From Tetrahymena thermophila SB210 (lineage: Eukaryota; Ciliophora; Oligohymenophorea; Hymenostomatida; Tetrahymenidae), in contig NW_002476500.1 in assembly GCF_000189635.1 (NCBI RefSeq), positions 1 through 64,000 on the forward strand: 64,000 nt of DNA. Direction: 5' to 3'. The first letter of the stretch is position 1, and each line of letters begins with the position of its first letter. Shown here piece after piece: positions 10,899-24,439 of the stretch. The position numbers and the translations under genes were made by a program. The notes beneath the pieces are model-generated. The model did not search any database. It worked only from the letters and a program-made list of their open reading frames with translations, and was not told the origin of the DNA.

Positions 10899-12735
10899 TT
10901 TTTGCAAATCAATTAAGAATAATAAATAAATTTAAAATAGATCTGAAAATAAAAAAAATGTTATAATAGTATATTTAGTTTAATAACTTGCAAGAAGTAA
11001 ACTATTTACTTTTTTATTATAACTTTTCTTAATTTTTATTTTTCATAAAAAAGTTTTTAAACTCATCTCTTGAATCTCATACTTTAGTTTAAATAAATCT
11101 TAGGTAATTCTTTATTATTTAAAAGAAATATTATTTTTATTTCTTTTTTTCATTATTATTTTTTATTTTTAGCAAAAAATTTCCACTTATCATTTTTACT
11201 TTAATAAAATAATTATATTCTTTTTTTTGATATTTAAAGTTACAAATAAATTTATCCAGTTGAGGCTTCAATATTAGGTTCTAGCTTATAAATATGTACA
11301 AATCTCTAAAATTTGACACTTTTACTTGAGTAAAAATAAATTTTATTAAATATCTTTAAGTAAATTCTTCAAAAAGATAATTAAAAATGCTTTAATTAAT
11401 TTAAATTTAAATTATTTGGCAAATTAATAATAGGTTTCAATCATTTTTTTATTTTCTATTTTTCTTTAATATTATAAAATTTTTTTAAAAATGATAGCTC
11501 TAATTATGTTGGTGATTATGGAATATAAAGTTTAGGTACTTCTTTGGCAAAATGCTCTAGTATCTTACACTGACTCTTTGCATAAGGCAAAATTAAACTT
11601 TTTTTCTTTTTTATTTATAATTATTATTGAAAAAAAATTATTTTTATTTTTTTTAATTACTTTCTTTTTTCAAACTTTAATTTTAATATAATTATTTTAC
11701 ATAAGCTAAAAAAAATATTTTAATAGAAATAACAAAATTGGGGCATAAGGAGCATAAGATTTGTGCTATAGTTTGGCTTGCTGTTATAAACTTTAGAGCT
11801 TGGATCTCAATTTTAGGTAAATATTTTGAGCTTTTAAAAATATTAATTAGAAAGAAAAATGTTTTTTATTATATTGCTTAAATTTAAAAAAAATTTTTTC
11901 TTTTGAACAGTTAATTTATTTTAAAATCAATTTTGATGTTTATTTTAGCCATTTTCTTATCATATTTGTTAATAAATAAAAATAATAATTTTATTATAAA
12001 TTAAAAGCTTTAATTAAATTGATCTTTAGAGGAAAAAAGACTTATTTTCTGCTTTAACAGATTTCACTTTTGTTTCAAATCTGACCCTGGACCTTTCATA
12101 AAATATATATTTATTTTATTATATTTCTTTCTTTTATTTTACTGAAACATAAAATAATAAATTTAAAATGATTTATTAAAGTTTAGTGAAATTTTTATTT
12201 TTTCCTTGATTTATAATTTAAAATTTTTTCTTGTTGTAAAATTTCTTAAGTCATAATTAAACTATTAAAAAGTTATAACTAAATTGATCCATAAGGAGCA
12301 ATAAACTTGGGTCGCTCTTTGGTAAAATCTATTTTTTAATAAATAAAACTTACTTTGAAGTCAAACTTTATATCAAAATCATAAAATCAAGAAAAAATAA
12401 ATGTCTCGAAAATTAATTAATATCTCAAAAAAATTTTAAATATAAAGCAAAATCTTTTTTAGCCTTAATTTATTTTGTTTAAAAATAACTTCTAATAGCA
12501 AAATAAATTGAGTGTTTTATTATATAAATGCAAGTTTAAAAAACTAATTATGCATTTATTTAAGTAAATTTAGTGCTAATTAATTAATTAATTAATTAAA
12601 ATAAAAATAAAAAGATTTTAAATTATTCATTTTTCAGTATTTAACTTTAGATTAAATTTTCATTTTAAATGATAATTAATTTTTATTTTTTTATTTAATA
12701 AAAAAATTCATTTTTTTAAAATTATTAAATATTGC
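10899..12735. repeat. Direct repeat copy of 1541-3430 (duplicated LRR gene segment)
   Basis: The copy begins at AATCAATTAAGAATAATAAA (also at 1541) and ends near TTCATTTTTTTAAAATTATT (also near 3400), an offset of about 9.3 kb. Exons are close to identical while introns show many small indels. The copy ends at the acceptor region of what would be exon 7. Confidence 0.85.
10958..12327 (+). pseudogene. Broken LRR gene copy
   Basis: Exon equivalents: 10958-11103, 11240-11329, 11498-11586, 11727-11816, 12008-12097 and 12273 to about 12327. Exon 1 keeps its 146 nt and the ATG. The third exon has lost one T and is 89 nt, which brings a TGA into frame; the donor after the fifth exon reads AT instead of GT; the sixth exon is cut off by a deletion, and the last two exons are missing. 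The GC donor after the third exon is shared with the intact gene, so it predates the duplication. The other changes are few, so the copy died recently relative to other repeats here. Confidence 0.8.
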
Positions 12736-12848
12736 TAATCCAGGTATTGAAATTCCGCTGAATCGACTTTTAGGAAAAATTTTTTTTTTAATTTTAATCA
12801 CTGATATTAAAGCATCACGTTAATTAATTAAACCAATATATATTTTAA

Positions 12849-13395
12849 AAAATGAGTTAAGTAATGAATAGTTAGTAATCTACTTTTTTTTTTAAGCATA
12901 AAAGCCTCTGCTGAAAATGTAATAAATATGATAGTCAATAATAAATTCAAGGCATAAACAAATAAATTTATCATGAATTAAATAATAATCTATTATTTAT
13001 TAAAAGGTTATTTAATTTAAACCTTAGCTTCTTCCAAATAAAGAAATTTATGAAAAGTAATATCTCATATTAATAGATTCATATAATGATTTAGTAACAC
13101 AGTATTTTTGAAAAAATATATAAAGCATTTTAGAACTGTTTGGATGAAAAAAGCAACAAAAATTTTTAGGGAAGTTAGTAATTAATATAAATAAATATAT
13201 ATATACTTATAAGAGAATAATAAATTAAAAGCTAAATATAATTAACAGTAAATACATTTTGATATGAGAACCTTATTTATTTATTTATAAATTTCATACT
13301 TTTTTTATTCAGGATTAGATATTTATTTATTATTATTTTATCTAAAATAAATTTTATAATCTTGAATGAGCATTTTACAACTTATTAACTAACTT

Positions 13396-13461
<66 letters not shown>

Positions 13462-15935
13462 AATTTTTTATACATTTTTGTTTGTTTTAATTTAAGGTAA
13501 AAATTTGTAATCAAAATTTGTATTGATTTAAAATCTGAATATAATGACAAGAAACCTATTTTTTATGTAAAGCTAAATGATAAATTATATTAATAATTTA
13601 TATTGTTATACAAAATGAAAAGGCACATACATATACTTGATTAATAAAAATTTTAATTAATATTTGTTAAAAAACATTTTATTTGCGATTGAAACATCTC
13701 ATTTAATTTATTTGGCATTATTTAGAAATTTGAAAAATCTAATAATTTTGAAAAGACTGCTTAAAAAAAATAATTTAGAAATATCTAATGCTAGCTTACT
13801 AACTAACTTTCTTTATACAAGCATTTCAAAATTATATTAATAAGTAAAATACCACTAATTGGTAGACTTCTAGTATTATTCAATTAATTAATCATTCAAA
13901 ATAGAAAATATCTTTTTTGTTTTATCCTAATGAAAATAGTTAAGTCTACAAAATTTAATACGAGAATACCTGAATTTTTTTTCAACTCAGTAATCAAATA
14001 CAAATAATTTATAAGTAAAGTATCTCTGTAACATATTTGAAAATTTACAAGCGCATACGCAAAATAGATATTTTAAAGAGAAAAGAAAAGTGGGTAATTA
14101 ATATTTTAAAAATTAATGGTAAAGTCTAAACTATTTGATATTCGATTTTAGATTATCACTCATTTTGATAAAATTGAAGCATATGATTCCCATCTATTAT
14201 AATTAGTTAAAAGACTAACTTATAATTTTAAAAAATATATAGATATTTTGATTAATTAGCTTTCAAACAAATGACCACATATAACTAAATTTTTAAAATT
14301 TGTAAATCATTGAAAGAATACAATAAAAAATATTTAGTTTGTTGTATTTGATACTTTCAATTATCCTAAAAGCTAATTTAGATTGACAATTAAATACAGA
14401 TTTAATTAAAATACGATTTATTAATTTGCATCAGAATTCTGAAGTTGAATTCTAATATGATTTTGAAGAAAAAATTCAAATTGTTTATCTGAATAAATAA
14501 GTGTTTTAGTATTTAAAAAAATAATATTTTTTTCATTACCTTTTTAGAAATGTTTTAAATTTCAACAATTTATCTATGATAAAATAATGATTTTTGACCA
14601 ATTAGCGAAAATTAAAAATACAAAAACTAAAAATAAATTCATAATTTTCTACTTGTTATTAAGTGATTATCTGATTTGAAAAATTATATTTGTGAATGAG
14701 CTTATTAGAAATTAATTAATTCGTCATTACCAAAATTGTATTTTCCTTTTTAAGAAATATTAATTTTTAAAGTCTACAAATATAAAAAATATAAATTTTA
14801 TGAATGAATTTTTTATGATTTTTCTTTCTAATTAAGGTTACTGTTCTTTATAGTAGCTTTGGCTACTTCATGTGGTTAATAACTTTTATACAATAAAATT
14901 AATAATTGACATTTGATATCAACAAATAATTTGATGCAAGAAATCTTATATAAAAACTATCTTTTAGATTTATGAAAATTAATACATTACCTTCCATCTT
15001 ACTTACTTACTTTTCATATTTTTAAAAAACAAACAAACAAATGTACAAAATTATTTTAAATAAAATAAATAATAATCGATCCATTCATTTTCAAAAAAAT
15101 ATTAAAAAAAAGCTACAATTTTTTTATAATCTGTAAATTCATGAATATATTTTTAAAATCAATTAAAAATATTTACCCAGAATTTAGTAATCAATAAATT
15201 TTTGATCTTGTAACCATGAGCTAATTTATTTATTAGATAAAAAAGTATTGCATCATTTTAATTAAATTTGAAAGGACTATTTTCTATTTCGTTACAAGTA
15301 GAAAAATAATTTAAAAATTTTTTAGAAAGTCTGCTGTCTTATAATATATTTTATTATTTTGTTGAGAGAAAACTAATTTATTTAAAAATTTATAGTCTTT
15401 TTTTGTATTTTATTTTATTATAATATGTGTGTGTTTGGTTTTGATTCTTTTCTCCCTTCTAAATATTAAAAAAATCTCTAAAATATTTTTCATAAAGAAA
15501 TAACAAAAATCAGATCTATTTAGGATTTTTTGTTATGTATAATATCTATAATTAGTGATTGTCAAGTTAATGTATGCAGATATGATATTATTTTTTTAAT
15601 AGTATATTTACAGAATTATATGTACATACACATTATCAAACACTCTAATAAAATAATTAAATTTTTTCTTTCAAAGCTTACAATATTTCTAAAAAGTGTA
15701 CAATCTTAATTAAGAAATAATAATTAATTAATACCGATAGGATTACAATGCAGCTAAGCTTACTTGCTTGAAATCAACTAAAGCTATGAAAAATCAAATT
15801 TTTAGGAATATCTTATTCTTTGTTAATATATATATTTAGTAGTATTATATAATTATAAAAGCTCTAGCTGACCCAAGCCAAACAAACTTTATTTTTAAAA
15901 TGCTTGAATTTAAGAAAACCATATGAAAACTTTAA
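12849..15935. repeat. R1 tandem array, unit 1
   Basis: First of four related units of roughly 2.7-3.1 kb. It starts with AATGAGTTAAGTAATGAATA, carries an (AACT)n tract, then the stretch around TTCTGAAGTTGAATTCTAATA (14430-14460), and ends with CTCTAGCTGACCCAAGCC and AAAATGCTTGAATTTAAG. No frame is conserved among the units and no coding signature is seen. Confidence 0.75.
13396..13463. repeat. (AACT)n microsatellite
   Basis: About 17 uninterrupted copies of CTAA. The same tetranucleotide stands at the equivalent place in units 3 and 4 of the array with other copy numbers. Confidence 0.95.
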
Positions 15936-15959
15936 AAAAATTTTCATCATTAAATGATC

Positions 15960-18640
15960 AATTATTAATCATTTATATCGTTATACAAAATGAAAAGGCC
16001 CATAAATATACTTGATTAATAAGAATTTTAATTAATCTTTATTAAAAAACATTTTATTTGCAATTAAACATCTCATTTCACTTCATTTATTTGTTATTAT
16101 TTAGAAATTTGAAAAATCTAATAATTTAAAAGACTATTAATCAACTAATTGATTTTTAAGAACAATTATCACTTAACTAAAATAATTCAGAAATCTCTAA
16201 ATTCATTTGCTTGCTTACTACTAACTTTCTTTATACAAGCATTTCAAAATTATATTAATAAGAAAAATACCACTAATTTTGTAGACTTCAAATATTATTC
16301 AATTAATTAATCATTCAAAATAGAAAATATCTTTTTTGTTTTATCCTAATGAAAATAGCTAAGTCTACAAAATTTAATATGATAATACCTGAATTTTTTT
16401 CAACTCTGTAATCAAATACCAAAAATTTATAAGTAAAGTATCTTTGTAACATATTTGAAAAATACACAAGCGCATACACAAAATAGATATTTTAAAGCAA
16501 AGAAAAGATGGATAATTAATACAGATGGGATCGAAAGTTTATATTTTTAAAAAATTAATAGTAAAATCTAAACTATTTGATATTCGATTTTAGATTATCA
16601 TTCATTTTTATGAAATCGAAACATATTTTTCCCATCTATAATAATTAGATAAAAGACTAACCAATAATTTTAAAAAATGGATATTTTGCTTTATTCGCTT
16701 TCAAACAAAAGAGCACGTATAACCAAATTTTTAAAATTTCTAAATCATTTCAAGACTATAATAAAAAATATTAAGTTCTAAATAATTACTGTTGAAATTA
16801 TTGTATTTGATACTTTCAATTATTCTTAAAGCTAATTTAGAATGACAAACAAATACAGATTAAATTAAAATAAGCTTTTATAAATTTACAACAGAATTCT
16901 GAAGTTGAATTCTAATATAGCTTTGAAGAAAAAATTTAAATTGTTAATCTGAATAAATAGGTGTTTTAGTATTTAAAAAATTAATTATCATTTCATTTCC
17001 TATCTAGAAAATTTTTAAATTTCAACAATTTATCTATGATAAAATAATTATTTTTGACCACTTGGTGAATATTAAAAATACAAAAACTCAAAATAAATCC
17101 ATAACTTTCTACTTTTTTTTAAGTGATTATCTGATTTGAAAATTTATTTTTGTGAATTAGCTAATTAGAAATTAATTCGCCAATACCAAAATTGAATTTT
17201 CCTTTTTATGAAAAATTGATTTTTAAAGTCTACAAATATTTATTATCTTTGCTAAATAATTGACCAAGTATTTACATAACAAATCTATTTTAATATAAAA
17301 ACTCCTTCAAAATTTTTTAGTATCTGTAATCTAAAAAAAAAATTTTTTGGAAACATACATACAACATATATTTCTTTGTATTATATATTTTTGTATGTTC
17401 AAGACTTTGTTTCTTGATTTTCAAAATATTTTATACTTGAAGGCATAAAAAATATAAATTTTATGGATGAATTTTCTATGATTTCTCTTTCTAATTAAGG
17501 TTACTGTTGTTTATAGTAGCTTTGGCTACTTCATGTGGTTAATAACTTTTATATAATAAAATTAATAATTGACATTAGATATCAACAAATAATTTGATGC
17601 AAGAAATCTTATATAAAAACTATCTTTTAGATTTATGAAAATTAATAAATTACCTACCATCTTACTTACTTACTTTTCATATTTTTAAAAAACAAACAAA
17701 CAAATGTACAAAATTATTTTAAATAAAAATAAATAATAATCCATCCATCCATATATACATTTTCAAAAAAATATTAAACTTCTTTGATTGAAATTTTGAA
17801 AATAAATGTCTATCTATTATTTAATGACTCATAAAACATTCATTTCATAAATGTTTTTTGTATTTAATTTCTTAATAAAAAGCTGCAAATTTTTTATAAT
17901 CTACAAATTCATGAATTTATTTTGATAATCAATTGAAAATATTTACCCAGAATTTAATTATCAATAAATTATTTGATCTTGTAACTATCAGCTAATTTAC
18001 TTATTAGATAAAAAAGTATTTCATCTTTTTAATTAAATTTGAAAGGTCTATTTCCTATTTCATTACTTATAGAAAAATAAAGATAAAATTTTTAAGAAAG
18101 TTTGCTCATAAAATATATTTTATAGTTAAGTTGAGAGAAAACTAATTTATTTAAAAATTTGTAGTTTTTTTTTTGTATTTATATTAATATGTGTGTGGTT
18201 TTGATTCTATTGTCCCTTCTAAATATTAAAAAAATATCTTTTTTTATTTTTCGAAAAGAATAACAAAAATCACATGTATTTAGGTGTTTTGTAAAGTTAA
18301 TGTATGTAAAATATGATATTAATTTTTTAATAGTATATTTACAGAATTATACATACACATTATCAAAAACTCAAAATTAAATTTTTTCTTTCAAAGCTTA
18401 CAAACATCTAAAAAGTCTACAATCTTAATTAAGAAGTAACAATGAATTATTACCAATAAGAATTACGATGCAGCTAAGCTTGCTTGAAATCAACCAAAGT
18501 TGTGAAAAATCTAATTGATAGGAATTTTTATACAAATATATATATTTAGAAGTATTGTTATATAATTATAAAAGTTCTAGCTTACCCAAGTCAAGCTTTA
18601 TTTTTAAAATGCTTGAATTTAAGAAAATATTAAATTTATA
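15960..18640. repeat. R1 tandem array, unit 2
   Basis: Matches unit 1 from about 13600 to the CTTACCCAAGTCAAG and AAAATGCTTGAATTTAAG end, but lacks the head segment and the (AACT)n tract. It has an extra part at about 17230-17460 that unit 1 lacks (and that is present in units 3 and 4), so unit 1 probably suffered a deletion. No gene recognised. Confidence 0.75.
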
Positions 18641-19049
18641 AAATCAATACACAAATGAAAAATATAGTTAGTTAGTTAGCTTCAAAAATTTTCTCTACTA
18701 TATTCTTATTCTCTGAGATCGATTTTATCGATTAGCTTTAAATTTGAATCGAAAATAAGTTGGTTATCAAGAAAAAATTTATGTGGAAAGTCTTCAAAAA
18801 TACATAATATCCATTCATTTTTTAATAAAAAATACACTATATATTATCAATTAATCAAAAATTATGGGTTTCTCAAAAATTTTATTGCTTCTATGTTTTC
18901 AAATTTTTTTTCTTCAGAAAATAAGGTTTTAATAAAATTTGCTTAATTATGGAGGATTTAGAGTATTTTTGATTGTCTTTCTTTGTTCTTATATATTTTT
19001 TTATAAACGAATATCAAATCATCACTTTTATTATTAAACCAATAATATT
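18641..19049. other. Unique spacer between R1 units 2 and 3
   Basis: About 400 bases without a clear match elsewhere in the window. It contains GAGATCGATTTTATCGATTA near 18716, a small palindrome. No coding sequence is recognised. Confidence 0.45.
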
Positions 19050-19557
19050 TTAAAAAATGAGCTAAGTAATGAATAGTTAGTTAGTAATCCACTTTTTCTT
19101 TAAGCATTAAAATTTCTGCTGAAAATGCAATAAATATGATAGTCAATAATAAATTCAAGGTTTATATAAATAAATTTTTATGAATAATAATCTGTAATTT
19201 ATTAAAAGGTTCTTGATGGTAAACCTAAGTATCTTCCAAATAAAGAAATTTATGAAAATTAATATTTCATATTAATAGATTCATATATTTAGTTGTGCCA
19301 CTTTTTTTGAAAAAAGTATAAAGCATTCTAAAAACGTTTGGATGTAAAAAGCAACAAAACATTTTTAGGGTAGTTAGTAATTAATATAAATAAATACTTA
19401 TAAGGGAATAATAAATCAAAAGGCAAATATAATTAACAAAAAATACATTTTGATATGAAAGCTTTGTTTATTTATAGATTTCATACATTTTTTATTCAGA
19501 ATTATATATTTATTATTATATCTAAAATAACTATTATAATCTTGAATAAGCATTTTA

Positions 19558-19558
<1 letters not shown>

Positions 19559-19604
<46 letters not shown>
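19559..19604. repeat. (AACT)n microsatellite
   Basis: About 11 copies, at the position equivalent to 13396-13463 in unit 1. Confidence 0.95.
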
Positions 19605-21026
19605 ATATTTTTCATACATTTTTGTTTGCTTGAATTTAAGGTAAAAATTTGTAATAAGAATTTCTAATGGTTCTATAAAATATGAATATAATAATAAGAA
19701 CTTATTTTTTATATAAAGTTAAATGATCAATTATATTAATCATTTATATTGTTATACAAAAAGAAGAGATACATATACTTGATTAATAAGAACTTTAATA
19801 AATCCTTATTTAAAAACATTTTATTTGCAATTGAAATATCTCATTTCATTTATTTGCTATTATTTAGAAATTTGAAAAATATAACAATTTTGAAAAGACT
19901 CTTTAGACTTTAGACGACAAAACAATTCTTTAGATCAATTCTCGCTTAAAGAAGATAATTCAGAAATCTCGAAATGCACTTGCTTACTTACTAACTTTCT
20001 GTATATAAGTATTTCAAAACTAAATTAAAATAAATACCACTAATTTGTAGATTTTAATTAATTAATCATTCAAAACAGAAAATATCTTTTTTATTTTCTC
20101 CTATTAAAAATTATTAAGTCTACAAATTGTAATATGAGAATACCTCACTCTATTTTTTCAACTCAGTAAATAAATACCAAAAATTTATAAGTAAAGTATC
20201 TTTCTAACATATTTGAAAGTAGACAAGCGTATACACAAAAAAGATATTTTATAGATAAAAGAAAAGATAGATTAAAATTCATGGTAAAATCTAAACTATT
20301 GTCATTCATTCATTTTGATGAAATCGAAACATACAATTCCCATCTATAATAATTAGATAAAAGATGAACTTATAATTTTAAAAAATGGATATTTTGCCTA
20401 ATTAACTTTCAAACCAATAAGCATGTAAAACCAAATTTTTTAAATTTGTTAATCATTGAAAGAGTATAAATAAATAATATTTAGTTCTGTTGAAATTATT
20501 CTATTTGATACTTTCTATTATTCTTAACGTGATTATCTGATTTGAAAATTTATATTTGTGAATGAGCTTATTAGAAATTAATTAATTCGTCAATATCAAA
20601 ATTGAATTTTCCCTTTTAGAAATATTAATTTTTAAAGTCTACAAAATTTTATTATCTTTGCTGAATAATTGACAAAGTATTTACATTACAAATCAATCTA
20701 TTTTAATTTATAAACTCCTTCAAACTGTTATACTATCTGTAATCTAAAAAACAACTTTTTTGGTCAAAACACACATACATATATTTCTTTGTATTTTGTA
20801 TATGTTCAAAACTTTTTTTCTGGATTTTCAAAATCAAAATATTTTATACTTGAAGACAGAAAAAATATAAATTTTATGGATGAATTTTATATGATTTTTC
20901 TTCGTAATTAAACCTAATTTTGTTTATAGTAACTTGAACTATTTGAGGTGGGTAAAAAATTTATATACAATAAAATTAATAATTGACGTAGAAATTCAAC
21001 AAATAATTAATGCAAGAAATCTTATA

Positions 21027-21156
21027 TACTGTAAGTGCTCATTAATGAAGGCATATTTTAATTAAGGCATTTTTTTCTTTAATTTTTTTTTTTGGCCCTT
21101 TTTTTGAGGCAAAAAAGATACTTAGGGAATGCCTTAATTAATGAGCATTTACAGTA
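21027..21156. mobile_element. Tc1/mariner-type MITE, 130 bp, with long terminal inverted repeats
   Basis: Flanked by TA on both sides. The left end CTGTAAGTGCTCATTAATGA and the right end, ending AATGAGCATTTACAG, are inverted copies over about 26 bases with two mismatches. The paralogous sites in units 1 and 2 (near 14945 and 17607, reading CTTATATAAAAACTATC) are empty, which directly shows insertion into a TA dinucleotide after the array had formed. No coding capacity; it would have depended on a transposase elsewhere. Confidence 0.85.
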
Positions 21157-22322
21157 ATAACACTCTTTTAGATTTATGAAAATTTATACATTACCTACCA
21201 TCTTACTTACTTACTTTTCATATTTTTTTAAAAACGAACAAATTTATAAAATTATTTTAAATAAAATTAAATAATAATCCATAAATTTTCAAAAAAATAT
21301 TAAACATCTTTGATTTGAATTTTGAAAATAAATGTCTATTTTAATTATTCATTATTACACATTCATTCATAGATAAAAAGCTGCAAATTTTTTATAATCT
21401 GTAAATTCATGAATATATTTTAAAATCAATTGAAACTATTTACCCAGCCAGAATTTAGTAATCAATAAATTATTTGATCTTGTAATTATGAGCTAATTTA
21501 AGTAGATAAAAAAGTATTTGATCATTAAATTAAATTTGAAAGGTCAATTTCTTATTTCGTTATGAGTTGAAAAATAACTAAACATCTTTTTGAAATGCTG
21601 TCTTATAATATATTTTATTATTTTGTTGAAAGAAAACTAATTTAGTTAAAAATTTGTAGTCTTTTTTTGTATTTTATTCTAATAAGTGTGTGGTTTTGAT
21701 TCTTTTGTCTCTTCTAAATGTTAAAAAAATATCTTCATATATTTTTAGTAAAGAAATAACAATACTACATTTATTTAGGATGTTTCGTTATGTATAATAT
21801 CTATTACTAGTGATTGTCTAGTTTAATATATGCATGATATTACTTTTTTAATAGTATATTTACAGAAATACCCACATTATCAAAAACTCAAATAAAATAA
21901 TTAAATTTTTTCTTTCAAAGCTTAAAAACATCTAAAAAATCTACAATCTTAATTCAGAAAAAATAATTAATTATTACAAATAAGAGTTACAGTGCAGCTA
22001 AGCTTGTTTATTTGCTTGCTTGCTTGAAATCAACGAAAGATATGAAAAATCCAATTTTGAGAAGTTTTGTTCTTTTTTATACAAATATATATATTTAGTA
22101 ATATTTTTATATAAATATAAAAGCTCTAGCTGACCCAAGCTAATCTTTATTTTTAAAATGCTTGAATTTAAGAAAAAATAAAGTAATTAATATAAATAAA
22201 TAAATAAATACTTATAAAAGAATAATAAATCAAAAGGTATATATAATTAACAATAAATACATTTTAATATGAAAGCTTTATTTATTAATATGCTTCATAC
22301 TTTTTTTATTCAGAATTAGATA

Positions 22323-22429
22323 AAGAATAGCAATGACTTGTGAGAAATAAAAAATGTCATAAGTCAAAGCAATTTATTTTTTTTAGAGAGCAAATTACTC
22401 TTTATTAATACTTAGTAGTTTTTGAGATA
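22323..22429. mobile_element. 107-bp insertion flanked by GATA duplication
   Basis: Relative to units 1 and 3 (CAGGATTAGATATTTATTTA near 13310), unit 4 has extra bases bordered by GATA at 22319-22322 and 22426-22429. The insert has no clear terminal inverted repeats, so the element type is unknown; a 4-bp target duplication is only suggestive. Confidence 0.5.
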
Positions 22430-24359
22430 TTTATTTATTTATTATTTATTTTATCTAAAATAAATTTTATAATTTTGAAAAAGCATTTTATAGCTAACTA
22501 ATTAACTAACTAACTAACTAACTATTTTTGATACATTTTTTTGTTTGTTTTAATTTAAGGTAAAAATTTGTAATCTGAATTTCTACTGATTCTATAAAAT
22601 ATGAATATAATAACAAGAAACCTATTTTTTATGTAAATCTAAATGATCTATTATTTTAACCATTTATATTGTTATACAAAATGAAAAGGCACGTATACTT
22701 GATTAATAAGAATTTTAATTAATTTTTCTTTAAAAATATTTTATTTGCTAATAAACATCTCATCTCATTTATTTGTTATTATTTAGAAATTTGAAAAATC
22801 TAATAATTTTGAAAAGATTATTTAGATGACTATTTGATTATTTAGAACAATTATCACTTAAAGAAAATAACTCAGAAATATCTAAATGCTCTTGCTTGCT
22901 TACTAACTTTCTTTATATAAGCATTTCAAAATTATATTAAAATAAATACCACTAATTTGTAGATTTCAATTAATTAATTATTCGAAATAGAAAATATCTT
23001 TTTTCTTTTCTCCAAATGAAAATAGCTAAGTCTACAAAATTTAATATGAGAATACCTTAATTTTTTTTCAACTCAGTAAACAAATACCTAAAATTTATAA
23101 GTAAAGTATGTTTGTAAAATATTTGAAAATACACAAGCGTATACAGAAAAAAGATATTTTAAAGAAAAAATAAAATATGGATAATTAATAGAGGTAGGAT
23201 AAAAGTTAATATTTTTAAAAATTAATGGGAAAGTCTGTCTAAACTATTTGATATTTGATTTTAGATTATCATTCATTTTTATTAGATAAAAGACTAACTT
23301 ATAATTTAAAAAAATGAATATTTTGCTTAATTAGCTTTCAAAGAAATAAGCATATATAACCAAATTTTCAAAATTTGAAAATCATTGAAAGAGTATAAAT
23401 AAAAAATATTTTCTTCTAAATAATTTCTGTTGAAATTATTATATTTGATACTTTCTATTATTCTTAAAACTAATTTAGATTGACTAACAAATAAGATTAA
23501 ATTAAAATACGATTGATTAATTTACAACTGAATTCTGAAGTTGAATTCTAATATAACCTTGAATAAAAATTCAAATTATTTATATGAATAAATGCATGTT
23601 TTACAATTTAAAAAAATAATTATTTTTTCATTTCCTTTCTAAAAAAGCTTTAAATTTGAATAATTTATCTATCATAAAATGATAATTGCTGACCACTTAG
23701 TAAATAATAAAAATACAAAAACTCAAAATAAATCCATAATTGTCTTCTTATTTTTATGTGATTATCTGATTTATAAATTTATATTTGTGAATGAGCTTAT
23801 TAGAAATTAATTAATTCACCAATATCAAATTGAATTTTCCTTATTATGGAATATTAATTTTTAAAGTCTACAAATTGTATTATCTTTGCTGAATTATTAA
23901 TTGGCTAAGTATTTACATTACAAATCAATCTATTTTAATTTATAAACTTCTCAAGATATTTTACTCTCTGTAAATCTAAAAAAACTACTTTCTTGCTAAA
24001 AACACACATTCATATATATATTTCTACTTATTTCATATTTTTTTAAGATTTTGTGTCTTTATTTTCAAAATAAAAATTTTGTATTCTTGAAGGCAGAAAA
24101 TTATATATTTTTTATGAATGAATTTACTATGATTTTTCTTTCTAATTGAACTTTCTTTTATTTACAGTAGCTTGAACTAATTGAGGTGGTTAAAAACTTA
24201 CATTCAAAAAATTAATAATTACATTAAAACTCAACAAATAATTTGATGCGGAAATCTTAAAAATACTTTTTTAGATTTATGAAAATTAATATATTACCTA
24301 CCTACCTACCATCTTAAAAATAAATAATAATCCATCCATAATTTTTGAAAAGATAATAA

Positions 24360-24360
<1 letters not shown>

Positions 24361-24439
<79 letters not shown>
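24361..24439. repeat. (GTTA)n microsatellite
   Basis: About 20 perfect copies of GTTA with no match at the same place in the other R1 units. Confidence 0.95.

Larger units (their letters stand above)
19050..22180. repeat. R1 tandem array, unit 3
   Basis: Starts AATGAGCTAAGTAATGAATA as unit 1 does, carries (AACT)n at 19559-19604 and ends GCTCTAGCTGACCCAAGC then AAAATGCTTGAATTTAAG. It has lost the part with the TTCTGAAGTTGAATTC segment (near 20520) and has gained a 130-bp element at 21027-21156. Confidence 0.75.

Noticed and set aside
13396-13463. Possible CRISPR-like or structured repeat array
   Set aside because: It is a plain tetranucleotide microsatellite without spacers, in a eukaryote.
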